The notes under the pieces: generated by a model
Databases searched by the model: none
Seen by the model: the letters and a program-made list of their open reading frames with translations, nothing else
What the model was told of the DNA's origin: nothing
Shown: positions 23,165 through 35,004 of the stretch, piece by piece
How positions within the stretch are numbered: the stretch's first letter is position 1
Layout of the letters: every line of letters starts with the position of its first letter
Program-made: the position numbers and the translations under genes
Assembly: GCF_041260155.1 (NCBI RefSeq)
Contig: NC_091945.1
Span: forward strand, 28,560,796-28,624,795
Direction: 5' to 3'
Length of the DNA: 64,000 bases
From: Ptychodera flava
Taxonomy: Eukaryota; Hemichordata; Enteropneusta; Ptychoderidae

Positions 23165-24230
23165 TCACCTTTGTATAATGACACATAGAAAATATCTCAT
23201 CTTAATTCACACAAAACAAGCATTATTTAATCATGCCAAAAGTGTTGCTACAAAATATCATTTGCAATGAAAGCGTGGGCAATATTCGGAGTGCATTCAT
23301 GATGTATCTCGCCATCTCCATTCCTTGCATTGAGAGGTATAAATATTGTGATGTATTAGAGAGTGTAAAAGTCAAGGGATAAGTACAACACCCACACATC
23401 CGATTGGTGATGTTTGATCTCTGTTATATTTCCAATAAAACATGTATTTTCTTTGATAGTCCTCGTCCGTTTCTATCAATGTTCACCTCTCCAATTACTA
23501 ATACGCTGGTTGAAAACCTCCAATCACGTGACCAAACACTGTTTTAGTCCCTAACATTGCCGAATCGCTCGTTGATCAACGGCTCGCAATGGAAAGTAAA
23601 GGGAGGGGAGAGGTTTATAAGAAAGGAGGGAGTGACTCTGACAGCCATTACATGTCTTTACTGGAAATATGACAGATATCATAACGATATCATCAAGAAT
23701 TCTGTTTTGTGTCGATAGAACGGCGTCACTTTGAATTCTGTGTTTGAAGACAAACAATGTATTGAAGCCTGTACGCTTTGAATCTCAATGGGTTCCAACA
23801 TTCACTCTACATTCATTTTCCTTTCAATTATGTTTATTATGTGTCGTTCGCTGGGTGATGAATGGTTCATTTTAGCCCAAAGCACGAAGTTATATGCAAA
23901 AGGCCATTTTGTGAGCAAGGCGTATTTATGTGTGACAGATCTTACGGTAACCTACATGCAACCTAAGACGAGCAACCTTCATGAGAGAATAAAATTTTTT
24001 CAGTAATAAAATGTTTACCGTTGCAGTTATACAATTACCATCGATATTATCACAATGTTTGCCTACACATGCACGTTTCTGTATTGTGACATCAGTGCTG
24101 TCCTTAGACCCCGGAAACCCTAAATTACCTGAATGTGTTGAGTTTTTTCCCTTTTACGTTTGACTTTCAAAAACTTTATGGCTGGCCTGTCAATTTAAAG
24201 ATCACCGGTGACAACTCCGTCGAGTAAATA
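23165..24230. other. spacer, nothing recognised
   Basis: Closely similar to 52.1-52.9 kb, where part of the left side is missing. Small open frames on both strands, no domain. Confidence 0.4.
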
Positions 24231-24266
24231 TCAGATTGCCAGTTTCGTGACCCTTTCCCATCGTGT

Positions 24267-24542
24267 GTGAACACACTTTCAATGTACACTACGGACAATA
24301 ACGGACATCTTCATTGGTTTGAACTTTACACGGAAAAGCAAGTTAGTCCTATTCAGGCCATCTTTGCAAAAGTGGCTGCAAAGAAGAGAATGGTTATGAT
24401 GCCGGTGGAAGATTTCTTTTCAAAGAAAGTTCGAGCCAAAGGTGTTTTTGGTTTGAAATGGTTTATTTTGTTATATACATCGGAATCGGTGCCGAGAAAA
24501 GCGTGCATTCAATCGATTCGTTTCATTGGATTTTACGGATGA
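24267..24542 (+). CDS. hypothetical ORF, duplicated at 52.9-53.3 kb
   Basis: 91 codons, open from an ATG-like start at 'gaacacactttcaATG' or just before, reading NNGHLHWFELYTEK, IQAIFAKVAAKKRM, MPVEDFFSKK and SESVPRKACIQS. The second copy keeps the frame over the same length, but differences include as many amino-acid-changing as silent ones. Selection is therefore not evident, and the shared frame may only reflect recent duplication. I do not recognise the family. It is not present in the 41-kb unit, where this segment is deleted. Confidence 0.3.
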   Translation: MNTLSMYTTDNNGHLHWFELYTEKQVSPIQAIFAKVAAKKRMVMMPVEDFFSKKVRAKGVFGLKWFILLYTSESVPRKACIQSIRFIGFYG

Positions 24543-24544
24543 TC

Positions 24545-27500
24545 GAACTTTGGGGTTACCGATGCGTAACCCGGTATAACCGTACATACCGCCAGCAACG
24601 TGATAGATAATACCATGTAACTCTTTATCATAATTTTGTGAACAGATCAAGCACATCCCTGTGTGAAAGTGGAAATTTCTCAGTTAAAACAAACCAATTA
24701 TATCAACCATTTGACTATTTTATTGATATTTCGAGTCACTTGGGGTAGAGTAACCGTGCTCAAATTGAATGTTTACAATCACAGTGATGGACGGTGCGGT
24801 CGGCGCATTAAGAGGCATAGGGCCGTATTCTGCTTGCAGTACGGTCCGTAGTCAGTGAATGACAATTTTTCTGAGTGTATCATTTGATTAAGTTGTTCTT
24901 TTATTCCAGACACTACTTAAAAATTGTTGACGTTCTCTTTGGTATGGGACTAATCATGATAAGATCATGTTCTATCATATAACTGTAATAGAAATGATAT
25001 AATTTGCTTCTTCTCGGATTAATTTTTGAATACTGTACGCACTGTGAAAATTTTGTTGTCAGTTTTTCTTCTACTCATAACCTCTTTTCATCGCTTCTTG
25101 CGCATTGAGGAGTGTCAATCTCAGGACCGTTTATTGTCACACATGGGTAGGACTTACTTAGAGTACAAAGAGCAGCTCCTGATAATCAGGATGCAGTCAA
25201 TGAAACTGTAAGTGCCAAGCAAACACAATTATAAGCCCTCGATATCGAACTTTGCGAGGCACAGCTGCCCTGAAACTTGGCAATTACCGTGATAACGGTA
25301 GCAGTGACATTGAGGATGAGTCTGAAGATTTGTGAGGACATGGTGCAGTAGTTTGTTGGTGTTGGACTATTTTATAACAAAAACCAAACAGATGTAAAGG
25401 TGGCTTTAATTTGGTTCATCCGTTTACTCTTTGTTACTTTGTGCATTATCATTACCTGAGCAGAAAATTCCTCAGTCTCAGTAAAATTTACTATAATTAC
25501 CAGAAAACTCCATTCCACATGTAATTTCAATTTTCGTCTCGCAAAAGGGGAACCCACCTCTCGCGCTCTCCATCCCCCCTCTCCGCTGCACTCACTCGAT
25601 GCTCGCTCGCTGACCTTGCTCGTAACAATACCCGCTGACTTTTTATTTTCCCCCTAATTTAAAATTAAGGACAATGCTGAACATAAGAGACAGTGTCGTG
25701 GGTTCAAAAGAGGTACTTGTCCTTTCGAGAACAATACAGTAACATTTCATCTGTTAGATTCATTACTTTCGCAGTGCACAAACAGAAGAAGAGTAAACAC
25801 AGGTTCCTTCCTTCATTCAATTTGACTGGGACACAAAAGTGGCTTACACTTTGACAGTTTTAATTCGGTTTCGAGATGGAGGAAAATGTAAAGGTGCATC
25901 GTCTGTTGCTTCTGTTGTTATAAGAGGTGAATTCTCCGATATGATGATATATTGATGTATGACTTGTTATTGAGGGAAGCAAACAGTGAGTCATTGTTTA
26001 CTATATTCCGTTTCAGGTAATCTTTTCAGAGACAAGTAGGCGTTTGTATTCCTAACTTTTTAATGAGGACAAGGTTTTAGCTTCTTTCTTCTGAAGTGTT
26101 ATTTACCGTTTTATAGAGGTTGTTTCCAAATTCATTATTTTGATCACATCATTCCGTTATATGTGTCTGCAACTAATGAAGATTCCAAATTCTAAATGAA
26201 GGAGATATCTACATTCCAATGAATATGAAGAATTGGTCGTGGAACTTACAAGTAAGGTGTGTTTCTCTTCTTCTCCGCTCTATATCTTTCAGCGATCGCG
26301 CTTTTGAGGTCACTGAGTATTCTTCAGCAAACAATTCGCTTGAAAAGTTTGGTTTCGATAGTGCGCCAGCAGAGCTGCCATAGCTCTTTGAGATAGCTAT
26401 TTGTAGAATAGACTGCTTTTCGCGCCATTTGTAGCTGTTTGTAAACAAGTTTTCTTTACGCCCCGTTCGGTTGTGTCATGTCGGCCACTGTGCATGCTTT
26501 GTTTGCTTAGTAAAAAATTGGCTCATTACTGGGTGCGAGGTACATAGTTATATACATCTCCAATTGTTAGCTAGGTGTATTTATTTGTGAATGACCTTAC
26601 AGTGACCTTCCCAGTTGCCTGTAAGAGGTGTAAGGAAATAAAGTATATCTCTTACCAAACCATTTTTAAAATGTGGACTACAGTAGCTTCATCTCGAATG
26701 GTTGCCTGACCGTTTATGTAAGAAGTCATCATTTGCCTCCAAGTCACAAATCATAGTAATTCAATTTGTCCACCAAAGTAGCTTTACTTCATACATTGTG
26801 GAGAACACATCGCAGGTTGGTGGAGGGACCAGTCCTGTCGAGGACACTTTGAACGCTAATATTTATAATGGTAATATTGTCCGATATTCAAATATGCCGC
26901 CGAGCTTTATTACAAATCAAAAGTGGCTAAGAATTCGTTAAATGTCAGTCATCTATGAGATAAAAGAATGCGGAAATGTGTAGGTGTACTGCTCCATTCC
27001 TCTTATGGTTAGTGGAGGAGTGGTCTTTATATTTGTGACGTGGTGACGTATGCATGGTTTGTGACAAGTCGAAAGAGTTATTCATTCTTTACAAATATCA
27101 GCTTCTTAGCAGTCATTGCCTTTCCCGCTGTTGGTGATCCTTACAAGCAGGGCCGTCTCCTTTGGTGAGTAAGGGCAAAGAGCCTTCCAACTTTCTTACA
27201 TTTTTCAACGTTCTCAGTGTATCAAATATTTATCACCGTGTTTTAGGAATGTTTTGACATTCATAACTTTTATCACAGTGTCCTGTCGTATGTACCTGAT
27301 AATGCGCACACCAATAGCGAAATCGAAATGCGAACAAATTATTGCATCACCCCTGTATGACAAGCTTGTCCCCTCATTAGGTATATCTATGAGCAAATTA
27401 GCTTCAATTTTGTTGTATAGATCGTGTTGTTTTAGGCAAGATTGTTTTCTCAATCAAGCAATACGTCACTACAGTTTCGGTTTCAATACGTTGTAGGCGA

Positions 27501-27740
27501 CTGTCATAGCCATTTCGATTACATTACCTGGCGGAACCATGAATATTGTAGACAGAGGTCACTGAGGTTGAATACCGACGTTACCTGTTATCAGCTATAA
27601 CTATGCCGCACCATTAAGTAGGGCCGTTTACTGATAAATGTACCATTTATTAAATAAGTATTGCCCTCCTTCATATAATGAAGTTTTTACATACGCTTCT
27701 CTGTGTTCTATTTTTCATTGTGAACCAGCTGAAAACTCAG
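24545..27740. other. unit spacer, segment between the small genes and the next GT
   Basis: Colinear with 41.0-44.05 and 53.3-58.47 kb. It provides the empty sites for the solo LTR (CATTAAGAGGCATAGG near 24.81 kb), the palindrome/TIR insertion (near 26.39 kb) and the LINE tail (TCTCTTACCAAACC near 26.65 kb). No gene is recognised; open frames of up to 80 codons are unsupported. Confidence 0.6.
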
Positions 27741-29086
27741 GCGCTTGAATCATACAGTTAAATAAACGTCTTTAGGTGTTCCACTGGACTTTAAAAGCTA
27801 GCTCTGCGGACATTTCAACACCTTCTAATAATATTACAGTGTATTTTGGCATGGCAGTTTCAATAAGAATCAATAAAATGTCACTGACAAAAGCCGATGC
27901 AAGCCACAAAGCGAGTACAAATTTTACATACACGGTCTTATAGAGTGGTTCTCCGAATGTCGTGTGCTAGGTGTCGCCAATGAAGCTGTTCTTGCAAAAA
28001 TGTGTTCGTGCGCAGTTTGTCAGCGGGTGGACGGATTTCAAAATTAATCTGCGGGCAGGGAGAAAAAGTCAATATTCGAATCCTGTTTGGATTATAGTAA
28101 AAATTATATTTACAGTGGGCGGGAGAAAATTTCAGTAAATACAGCGTGTGGCAAGAAAATTTTGGCAGTGGGTAACGGAAAATAGGTAGAGGAAGGGAAA
28201 TGCTAATAGAACTGCAGGTCAGTGCGTAACTTAGAGGGGAGCAATGTCAAAGGTTGAAATGATAATGTATATACATCCAGTGAACAACGTGGCATTTAAA
28301 TGGTAGGGAAAGGGCAGTGGGGAGCTTGACCGGTTGCGGGAACTAGAGAACAGGCAGACCATGGATACTGGAGGGCAGTGGGCATCATTTCTAGTGAGAG
28401 GGTATATTTTCCGTTACGAACAGCTCTATTTTCCCATCAAAATTTTAGGTCAAGGTCAAAAATATGAAAAATCAATGTATCAACCTTCGAAACATGTTTT
28501 GTGATGATTTTGTAAAATTGACGAAATTTACCAGTTGGTGGCACTTGAGTCTACTTCGGCATTTCGTGTACAGAGTCTAAGAGTGTATGCTAGTAATTGG
28601 GTTATAAGAAAAATAGGTCATGTAATCAAGTGGAGCTCGTATCGTTGCGTGTTGGACTCGCTTTCGTTAGGCAAGAACGGATCCCGCTGCCATAAATGAC
28701 ACATTGCGTGAAGAACCAAATATTTCCTCCTATAACTTGACAACTTTTGACAGATTTCGTTTACAATAATGCAAACCATAAGGTTCACCATGTATTCTGT
28801 GCTGAATAGAAGGGTGGTTTACTGCAGTAACCAGGACAAGGCCTAATGCCACGGCCTGTTGCATTGTAGTAAAACCTTTGGCTGATATGTACACTTATGT
28901 ATAATCCAAACTAAGTATCTAAGTATCGATCACGTCTGAAATATTTACCAGTCTCCGCTTCTTTATTTCCAAGACCATGATAATTTTGACATAATTTGTA
29001 TCAGTTACCCTAACGTCTTATGAATGAAAATAAGAAACAGTTAAGCACTCCTCAACCCCTTACAAATATTTTGGTTTGCATTGCAG
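27740..29086 (+). promoter_or_regulatory. GT-B upstream region (conserved 5' flank)
   Basis: About 1.3 kb shared with 44.05-45.37 (X), 46.7-47.55 (C, diverged) and 58.9-60.21 kb (D). Landmarks are GCTAGCTCTGCGGA near 27.80 kb and CTTACGAA-type AT blocks. It ends with a splice acceptor, TTTGCATTGCAG (AG at 29085-29086), in front of the ATG exon. A 5' untranslated exon and the promoter should therefore lie within or upstream of this stretch, but I cannot point to them. Confidence 0.5.
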
Positions 29087-29121
29087 GCAACAAACAGTAG
29101 GCTAAGTGCGTAACATCGGCG

Positions 29122-31040
29122 ATGGCTAACAAAGAAGATAAAGAACAAAGGTGAAAATGACATCTTCTTTCTAAGCTTCTACTCAAAAGTCATGATCACG
29201 AATATCAATATCTCTACTCCAGCATACAATGGGAGGATACTTTTCGCATCTAAGGTTAAATAACTGTCTCTCCAACAACTTGTAAGCAACGATACTTTCT
29301 CCCTAAAGGATTGGGTCGGTTTATACAGCATGGTAAGGAGTAGAGCATCGAAAAGGAAATGGTGGAGGGTTCACCTTCAACCGCTCTGTCAAAGCAGTGT
29401 CTGTAATTATATCTACGTTATCAAATATAACAGCCTCAATCGAAGTTGATCATTAAACATAAACATCATTAAAAGGAACAAATTTGAGTGAATATCTTTC
29501 ATAATAATGGCCTTTTTTATCCATGCTTGTAAACTTCCAATGTTTTCATCATTACTCTAGCCATTAAAGCAATTATTGTTACCGCGTTTTGGATCATACA
29601 TCTGCAGACAATGAAGTCAAATTGTGTAAGACTTCTTCGTCAGAACGGGCTATTCCACAATCGTAATGCCTAAATGCTTCACACGACTTCCAACCTACCC
29701 AAAATTGTACGTACCCAAGTTATATTTAATTGCATGATCATAAATGTGAAATTTCAGGGACAAATTGCTGATATAAATACTGCTCCGCACCCTAAATTTG
29801 TTATAATTTGTCAAACAGGAGTGTCCTGATACTAAACGATGAATGGGGGACTACTAAAGGTGGAATATCAACCATTCATCGTGAGATCTCCGTCCTTGCA
29901 AAGGAAACTGGCGTTGATGTCTACAGCACTGTGCTAGAAGCTGGCGATGTTGACAAACAAGATGCACAACAGAAGGGTATAACGCTGATAACACCAACTA
30001 TCAATCCTTATCTATCTACCAATGACAAAATCCCAAGTCTTTCCTGGTTTCACCTGCACAAGTCGTTCTTTCCAGATCTCGCTGACGTCCCGAACGTGAA
30101 GGTCATCATAGGCCATGCACCGATCACCAATGAAGTTGCCATTCAAATAAAAGAGGTATTTCCAAATGCAAAGATCTACCTTTTCAATCATGTCATTCCA
30201 GAAGACATAGAAGCATTTAAAGACACCTGGAAACCAGAACGAGTACAAGAAAGAGAGAAAAGGATACAGGATTCTGCTGGTAAAGCCACCGCTGTCTTCA
30301 GTGTTGGGCCAAGAATGTTCGACCACTTTAATAACAAGTTCCGCGCCTTGAATCCTGCACCACTTCACATGCAATATCTTCCAAGACCATCTCAAAAGTT
30401 CTTCGGCGTTCAAATGATCCATTTGCCAGAAATCAAGAGGATGAGAGTAATAACCTTTGGTCGCATTCAAGGTGTCGAGAAGCTGAAGGGATACGACCTG
30501 GTCGCTGCTGCTCTCAGCAAGGTTGCAGAAGCATATCACGATGTTTTTGAGTCTGCTCCAATTTGGGTGATTCGTGGTATACCTGAAGGTGAGCATAACG
30601 AAACGAAGACCTTCCTCGATAAGCACATCACCCATGGCCACCTAGACGTGAAGCTGTACCCTTACGGATCACAAGACGACATTATAGTCGACCTGCAACA
30701 GAGTCATCTTTGCATTATGGCCTCAAGAACCGAGCCGTTTGGTTTGGTCGGCCTCGAAGCCATCGCAGCTGGTATCCCAACATCGATTACCAAGCACTCT
30801 GGTTTGGCGCAATACTTGGAGAACGAGTTCCCTGTACACGCCCAGCCAATGGTTGTTGATGTTGGTATAAATGATTATTCAAAAAAGGAAGACATCAAGA
30901 AGTGGAAGACAGAGATCATTAAAGTCCTGAGGCCATATGATGTTGCCTTTAACAGAGCACAAAAGCTGAAAACAGAGCTTGAAAATTGCTCTTCTACAGC
31001 AAGGTCCCACAAAGATTTAAAAGAGCTCATATTGCAGTAA
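29122..31040 (+). CDS. GT-B fold glycosyltransferase, paralogue B (intact, two coding exons)
   Basis: A predicted retaining glycosyltransferase of the GT4-like GT-B group; donor and acceptor are unknown. CDS = join(29122..29150, 29819..31040), 416 aa. The ATG exon (29087-29150) has an acceptor TTTGCATTGCAG, an in-frame TAG 24 nt before the ATG, and the donor AAAG|GTGAAA. The second exon follows TCAAACAG, and joining gives MANKEDKEQR then SVLILNDEWG in frame. N-terminal nucleotide-fold half: GTTKGGISTIHRE (about 20-32), VIIGHAPITN (about 105-114). C-terminal half: RVITFGRI and KLKGYDLVAAAL (about 219-242), SRTEPFGLVGLEAIAAG with the EX7E glutamates at 315 and 323. There is no signal peptide or membrane segment, so it is likely cytosolic. 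Similar GT1 domains have been reported joined to NACHT/NB-ARC modules in corals; none is seen here. The minus-strand 209-codon frame is a shadow. Confidence 0.88.
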
Positions 31041-33640
31041 AACACTCAATCAAATATTGCCAACAACTCAGAAAAGTAGAGAAATACCTTTCCAAATTTC
31101 TTCGAAAGTTTTCTAATATCAGAATGCATAAACTTTTTTTACAAAGAAAGTTAAATGTTCAATTTAGTAAAATACTGACACATGTGAAGACAATCATGGC
31201 ATTCCGTGTTCCGTGAATGTATACTTCTTCAGTTTATTTTATTCACATAGTATTCTACACTCGGTGACAGAACAATTAATTAAAATTCTTTTGATTTTTG
31301 AAGATATCAGTCTTTCATTGATTACGTTCTGTAGCTTGTATAGCTTGTAGGATTGTGAACAATAATAAAATGTATTCGTTTGTGTGCAGACAGTCAATGG
31401 ATTTTCCAGATCCAAACTTATTTCATGAAAACCTTTCATGCCAAGCAATTATTTTGGCTGTTTATTGATTTATGTCTTATCTTTATATATATATACCGCA
31501 TTCTCTGTAATTTAGATTGTCGTACAACGGCCTTTGATCATTAAGAAATCTCAGTAACCGTCATTGTAAGTTATTTCAAATAACATTTATCAATGGTCGT
31601 TCCACTACTTGAAACTTTCCTACAATTCAAATCTTAGGTAGAAATAAACCTGCATTGTTGTTCCGTTATTAGTATGTTTATTTCAATGAAGAATCTAACA
31701 TGAACTCCTTACTTTTATCTCGTTACTTGATAACATTTTTAGATGAAACTTTAAAATCCGCTGTATAACTGTTTTATGCAAATTATGTAGTCGTGACATT
31801 TAGCGATTTCACTTGGTATTAGCAGTACATGTAATTAGTTTCAATAGATCACATGTTCTTTAAACCCTGTGAAAATGACGTTTTGAGTGGCAAAAGTGGA
31901 AGGGGCGGTTGTATGAATTTGTATATGTCACATGTGAATCTGTCTGTTCTAACAATTGATTGCTCAACAACTGCTGAATGGAATTTGGTATATATATTCC
32001 CTTATATATATATTCCCAAATAACTTGCTTCGGTAGCTGGAATTTAGCAGTGTACTCATGCAATCAGCAGTTTCGTGTAAATCAATTGTTTATTTTCATA
32101 TTAAATTAATTGATGACACAGGGCAAATGTTAGGTTAAGTACTGCACCAACTTTGATGAAAGTTCTTGTTGACATAACGGTCGGGTTGGAATCAAAGATA
32201 AATTGGCAACTTATGTATGTCGTTCATTAAAAGTGTTAAATCAGTATTTTAAACACATTTCACCAGTAGTGAAGTGTTTTCACAAATCAGCGACAGATTT
32301 CTGAAAACGAGTGCGAAGAGAAATTACAGAAAGGAATGCTTGCAGGGAAAAATATTACATCGATTACTATAGCGCATGATGCTTGGCAATCTGAAATATA
32401 ACTGTCTTAAAATGTAATGTAGTATCACCTAAATGTTAATATCGGTACCACTATTGAACACATTTTTGTGATGAGTGAAATTATTCAAGAGGTTACACCA
32501 ACGTTGGGGACGAGTCTTGAAAATAAATTGTATTTCTGGTATTTGTTTTTAAGAAGTCCTAAATATTCCAAGTTAATGTTCATGTTATTCTTAATTTTGC
32601 GGTAAACTATCTTTATCAGTTTCTGAATATCGATGTCACCTTGTGATATTCCAGGGTTGAATTTGGCTTAGACAATTTCGATGATGTCAACTTAGACAGT
32701 TGAGAGGTGGTTTCCTCATGATCGTAGCCTTCATCATAGAGTACATTTTTGTCTCTTTGTTATCTTACACTTACATTTTTGTCTCTTTGTTATCTTACAC
32801 TTAAATATAGAGAATTTATTCAATATAAACTCCATAATCTCGAATGAAATTGAATGTGTTTGTCGTCTTTGCTCGGACAGTCTTCCTTCTTGGAATGGAA
32901 AATGAGGCTTCGTTGACAATTTGACAATGTTCACCTTAGAGAGAAAAGAGGTTGTTTCCTCCCCTGGGCCATTCATGTTAGAATACATTCTTTGCAATCA
33001 ATGTCTCTGTATCTTATTCTTTCGTGTACAGCATTTATTAATATATATAAACTTTGATCTCCAATGAAATGGAAAGTGTTTCTCGTCTTTGTTCGAACAT
33101 TCTTCCTTCTTGGAATGGAAAGCGAGGCTTCAGTGAAATCTGGTCCTGCCTTACCCTTTAACCCTCTCGCTCCCTTTTTCCCGGTTTCCATAATGACGTA
33201 ACGATTTGCCAAGAAATCAAAATATTTGTATCACAGTTTGGTTTTGCAAGTACGGAGCTGAACTTAAATCTCCTCCCGTACCTTGCAAAGTACTACTCAG
33301 TTTGATTGTCCAAGAGTTAAATTTTAAACGTTTCCTTAAAACATTGTTTTTAAAGTGATATGCAACCTTATGCATACATCATCATAATCCTTTATTTCTT
33401 CATCGTTTCCTCCAACTGTCCCTTCCCCTCTTTCCGTTCAATCTTCCTTCTCAGCGAAAATAAGTGCAAGTTACATCTTTGCTGCAGTGACAGAGTTTTC
33501 CGTTGGAGGTCATTGATGATGAGAATTAAACCATGCAATATTTTGTTTCATCAAAGCACGTGGAATAAAGCCTCCCAGGTCCGTCTTCGCACCATTCACT
33601 GTTATCCTAGGAATTCTCGTAACTGACGACGTCGTACGGT
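31041..33640. other. GT-B 3' flank and inter-unit spacer 2
   Basis: Colinear with the GT-A 3' flank (minus its MITE and LINE) and spacer 1. It holds the LINE empty site near 31.85 kb. A 30-bp text ending in TTATCTTACACTT is directly duplicated near 32.76 and 32.79 kb. No gene is recognised. Confidence 0.6.
31643..31648 (+). terminator. GT-B poly(A) signal
   Basis: AATAAA in GGTAGAAATAAACCTGC, about 600 nt after the stop and followed by the GT-rich ATTGTTGTTCCG. The hexamer and its GT-rich downstream element are at the same relative place in copies A, C and D. An AATAAA nearer the stop (31364-31369) is not kept in the other copies. Confidence 0.6.
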
Positions 33641-33643
33641 GAA

Positions 33644-33832
33644 TTATCGAATAAAATGATTAGTCAAGCAAGAAACCGATATGGTGAAGCTGTCCGGAAA
33701 ATCAAATGGCATTGTTGACGAACGCCAAAGCCTTTGAAGTTCTTTCAACATCTCTGACTCAAAGTAAGATTCCCCTGGGAAAGACGCCCCTAGAAATAAA
33801 ACACACGAAAAAATATGAATGAATATCAACAT
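33644..33832 (-). pseudogene. KR-repeat small-protein family, copy 2 (degraded)
   Basis: Minus-strand ATG at 33832 gives a hydrophobic start (MLIFIHIFSCVLFLGAS), then GESYF. The KR-TPKAST repeat and the NDAIDGRGG segment are lost or shifted, and DFPDSFTISV is still readable near the end. As in copy 3, the hydrophobic stretch could instead be a short intron ending in TTTATTTCTAG (see the 39338-39652 entry). Confidence 0.4.
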
Positions 33833-33834
33833 GT

Positions 33835-34744
33835 ACCCAAAAATTTACACGGCTTCGGCATTCCCATTGCAACGCCTTTGGGGTCTAAGTTCATGTTTTG
33901 CTGAAAATGAAATCCAGTACTGCAATAGATCAAAAACTGCAATAAATAGCTTACCTGTGTCTGACCCTGGCGTTCGTCAAAAACGCATCAATCGTATCTT
34001 CCCATACATTAAGGACGGTCCGAAGGACTAGGATGCAAACATTGTAGGCTGGTTCCTGGATCGTGAAGCGTTCTATCGTAATTTTTAAGAAGAATTGCAA
34101 AATATGGTATATATCAAGGAGACGATTCAAATAACACAGCTGAGTTGAAGAAAGAGGGTGTTTTTACCACAGCGAAATTGTTCCTGGTCATCCAGGTTAA
34201 TGCTGAAAATATGCGGATACATGATGAATCTACATAGAGTTCGTTTGTTTGAGAGAAAAGTGAATTGCTAAAGCACTGTTCAATGCTGATTCAGTATTTT
34301 CCAGAGGATTCATGCATGTTTGAACGCTTTAAGCAAATATACAGTGTTTGAAACGAATTCAACAATAAACATCACTAGGTCATCCCTATACCCGATGCGC
34401 AAGAGGAGATTCAACACCCACAGGGAGGCGGAGGAAACAAGTCATTATGCTTTATCACATCACTCAGTCAGAAAACAAATTTGCAGGCTATGATATATTG
34501 CTAAAGTTATGAGTGGTATTGCTGAATTCATTTTCAACGGACCTAAGATGAGTCAGACTTGACCAAAACCAAGGAATTTCTAAGGACAAATGTCATGCTT
34601 GAGTATATGAGACCTAAATTTTATCCATATGGCTACCACGGTATTGTATATGAAGACTTGGAATTAAGTGTAAATGTGCCGAGAAAGGATCTCCTCCACC
34701 TCTTTCGGTTCGAGGTGATTACCATTTGCCTTCCCATCCTCATA
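33835..34744 (+). pseudogene. unrecognised gene remnant W, copy 2
   Basis: Broken homologue of 22.47-23.16 kb. The clearest part (34.56-34.68 kb) reads LEYMRPKFYPYGYHG and YEDLEL. Here the family's final Glu is followed by more open frame rather than a stop. Frame changes upstream (33.96-34.5 kb) are numerous. Confidence 0.35.
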
Positions 34745-34929
34745 GCCCAGACTTCAGCACTTAAGGGAGCTTCCTAAAGTGGCAGCAGCCATTGTTTTCG
34801 ATGACGTTCGTCCAGAGAAAGATGTTGAGCAGTTGAAAATGACATTAATTAGTGCCCTGACAGAGTACAACAGAGCTTTAGATATGACAAAAGCCTTAAA
34901 GAAAGGTCTGCTTGAATGGTCGACTGTTT
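34745..34929 (+). other. probable internal exon of an unrecognised gene (exon Z)
   Basis: The pyrimidine-rich TTTGCCTTCCCATCCTCATAG precedes 34745 (a 21-mer, given here as TTTGCCTTCCC then ATCCTCATAG). The frame then reads LQHLRELPKVAAAIVFDDVR, EKDVEQLKMT, ALTEYNRALDMTKALKKG and LLEWSTV, ending at a consensus donor (GTGAGT at 34930). A short intron ends TATATGTTTCAG at 35003. Part of the same exon, with the same donor and acceptor, recurs at 45.38-45.51 kb. It is helix-rich and Lys/Glu-rich; I do not recognise a family. The start of the exon is less certain than its end. Confidence 0.45.
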
Positions 34930-35004
34930 GTGAGTTAAGTTTTTCATCAAAGGCATTTTTTCCTTTGTTACTAAATCATGAAAAAGTCATTTATATGTTT
35001 CAGG

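Noticed and set aside
29808..29818. Starting GT-B at the first codon of the long open frame (29808)
   Set aside because: That codon is TTG and lies in the intron's acceptor tract. The ATG exon at 29122 joins in frame and is conserved in all three gene copies.
30012..30641. 209-codon minus-strand open frame opposite GT-B (and 235 codons at 61077-61784)
   Set aside because: Antisense shadow of the conserved GT coding exon; its equivalents follow the GT codon pattern and have no domain of their own.
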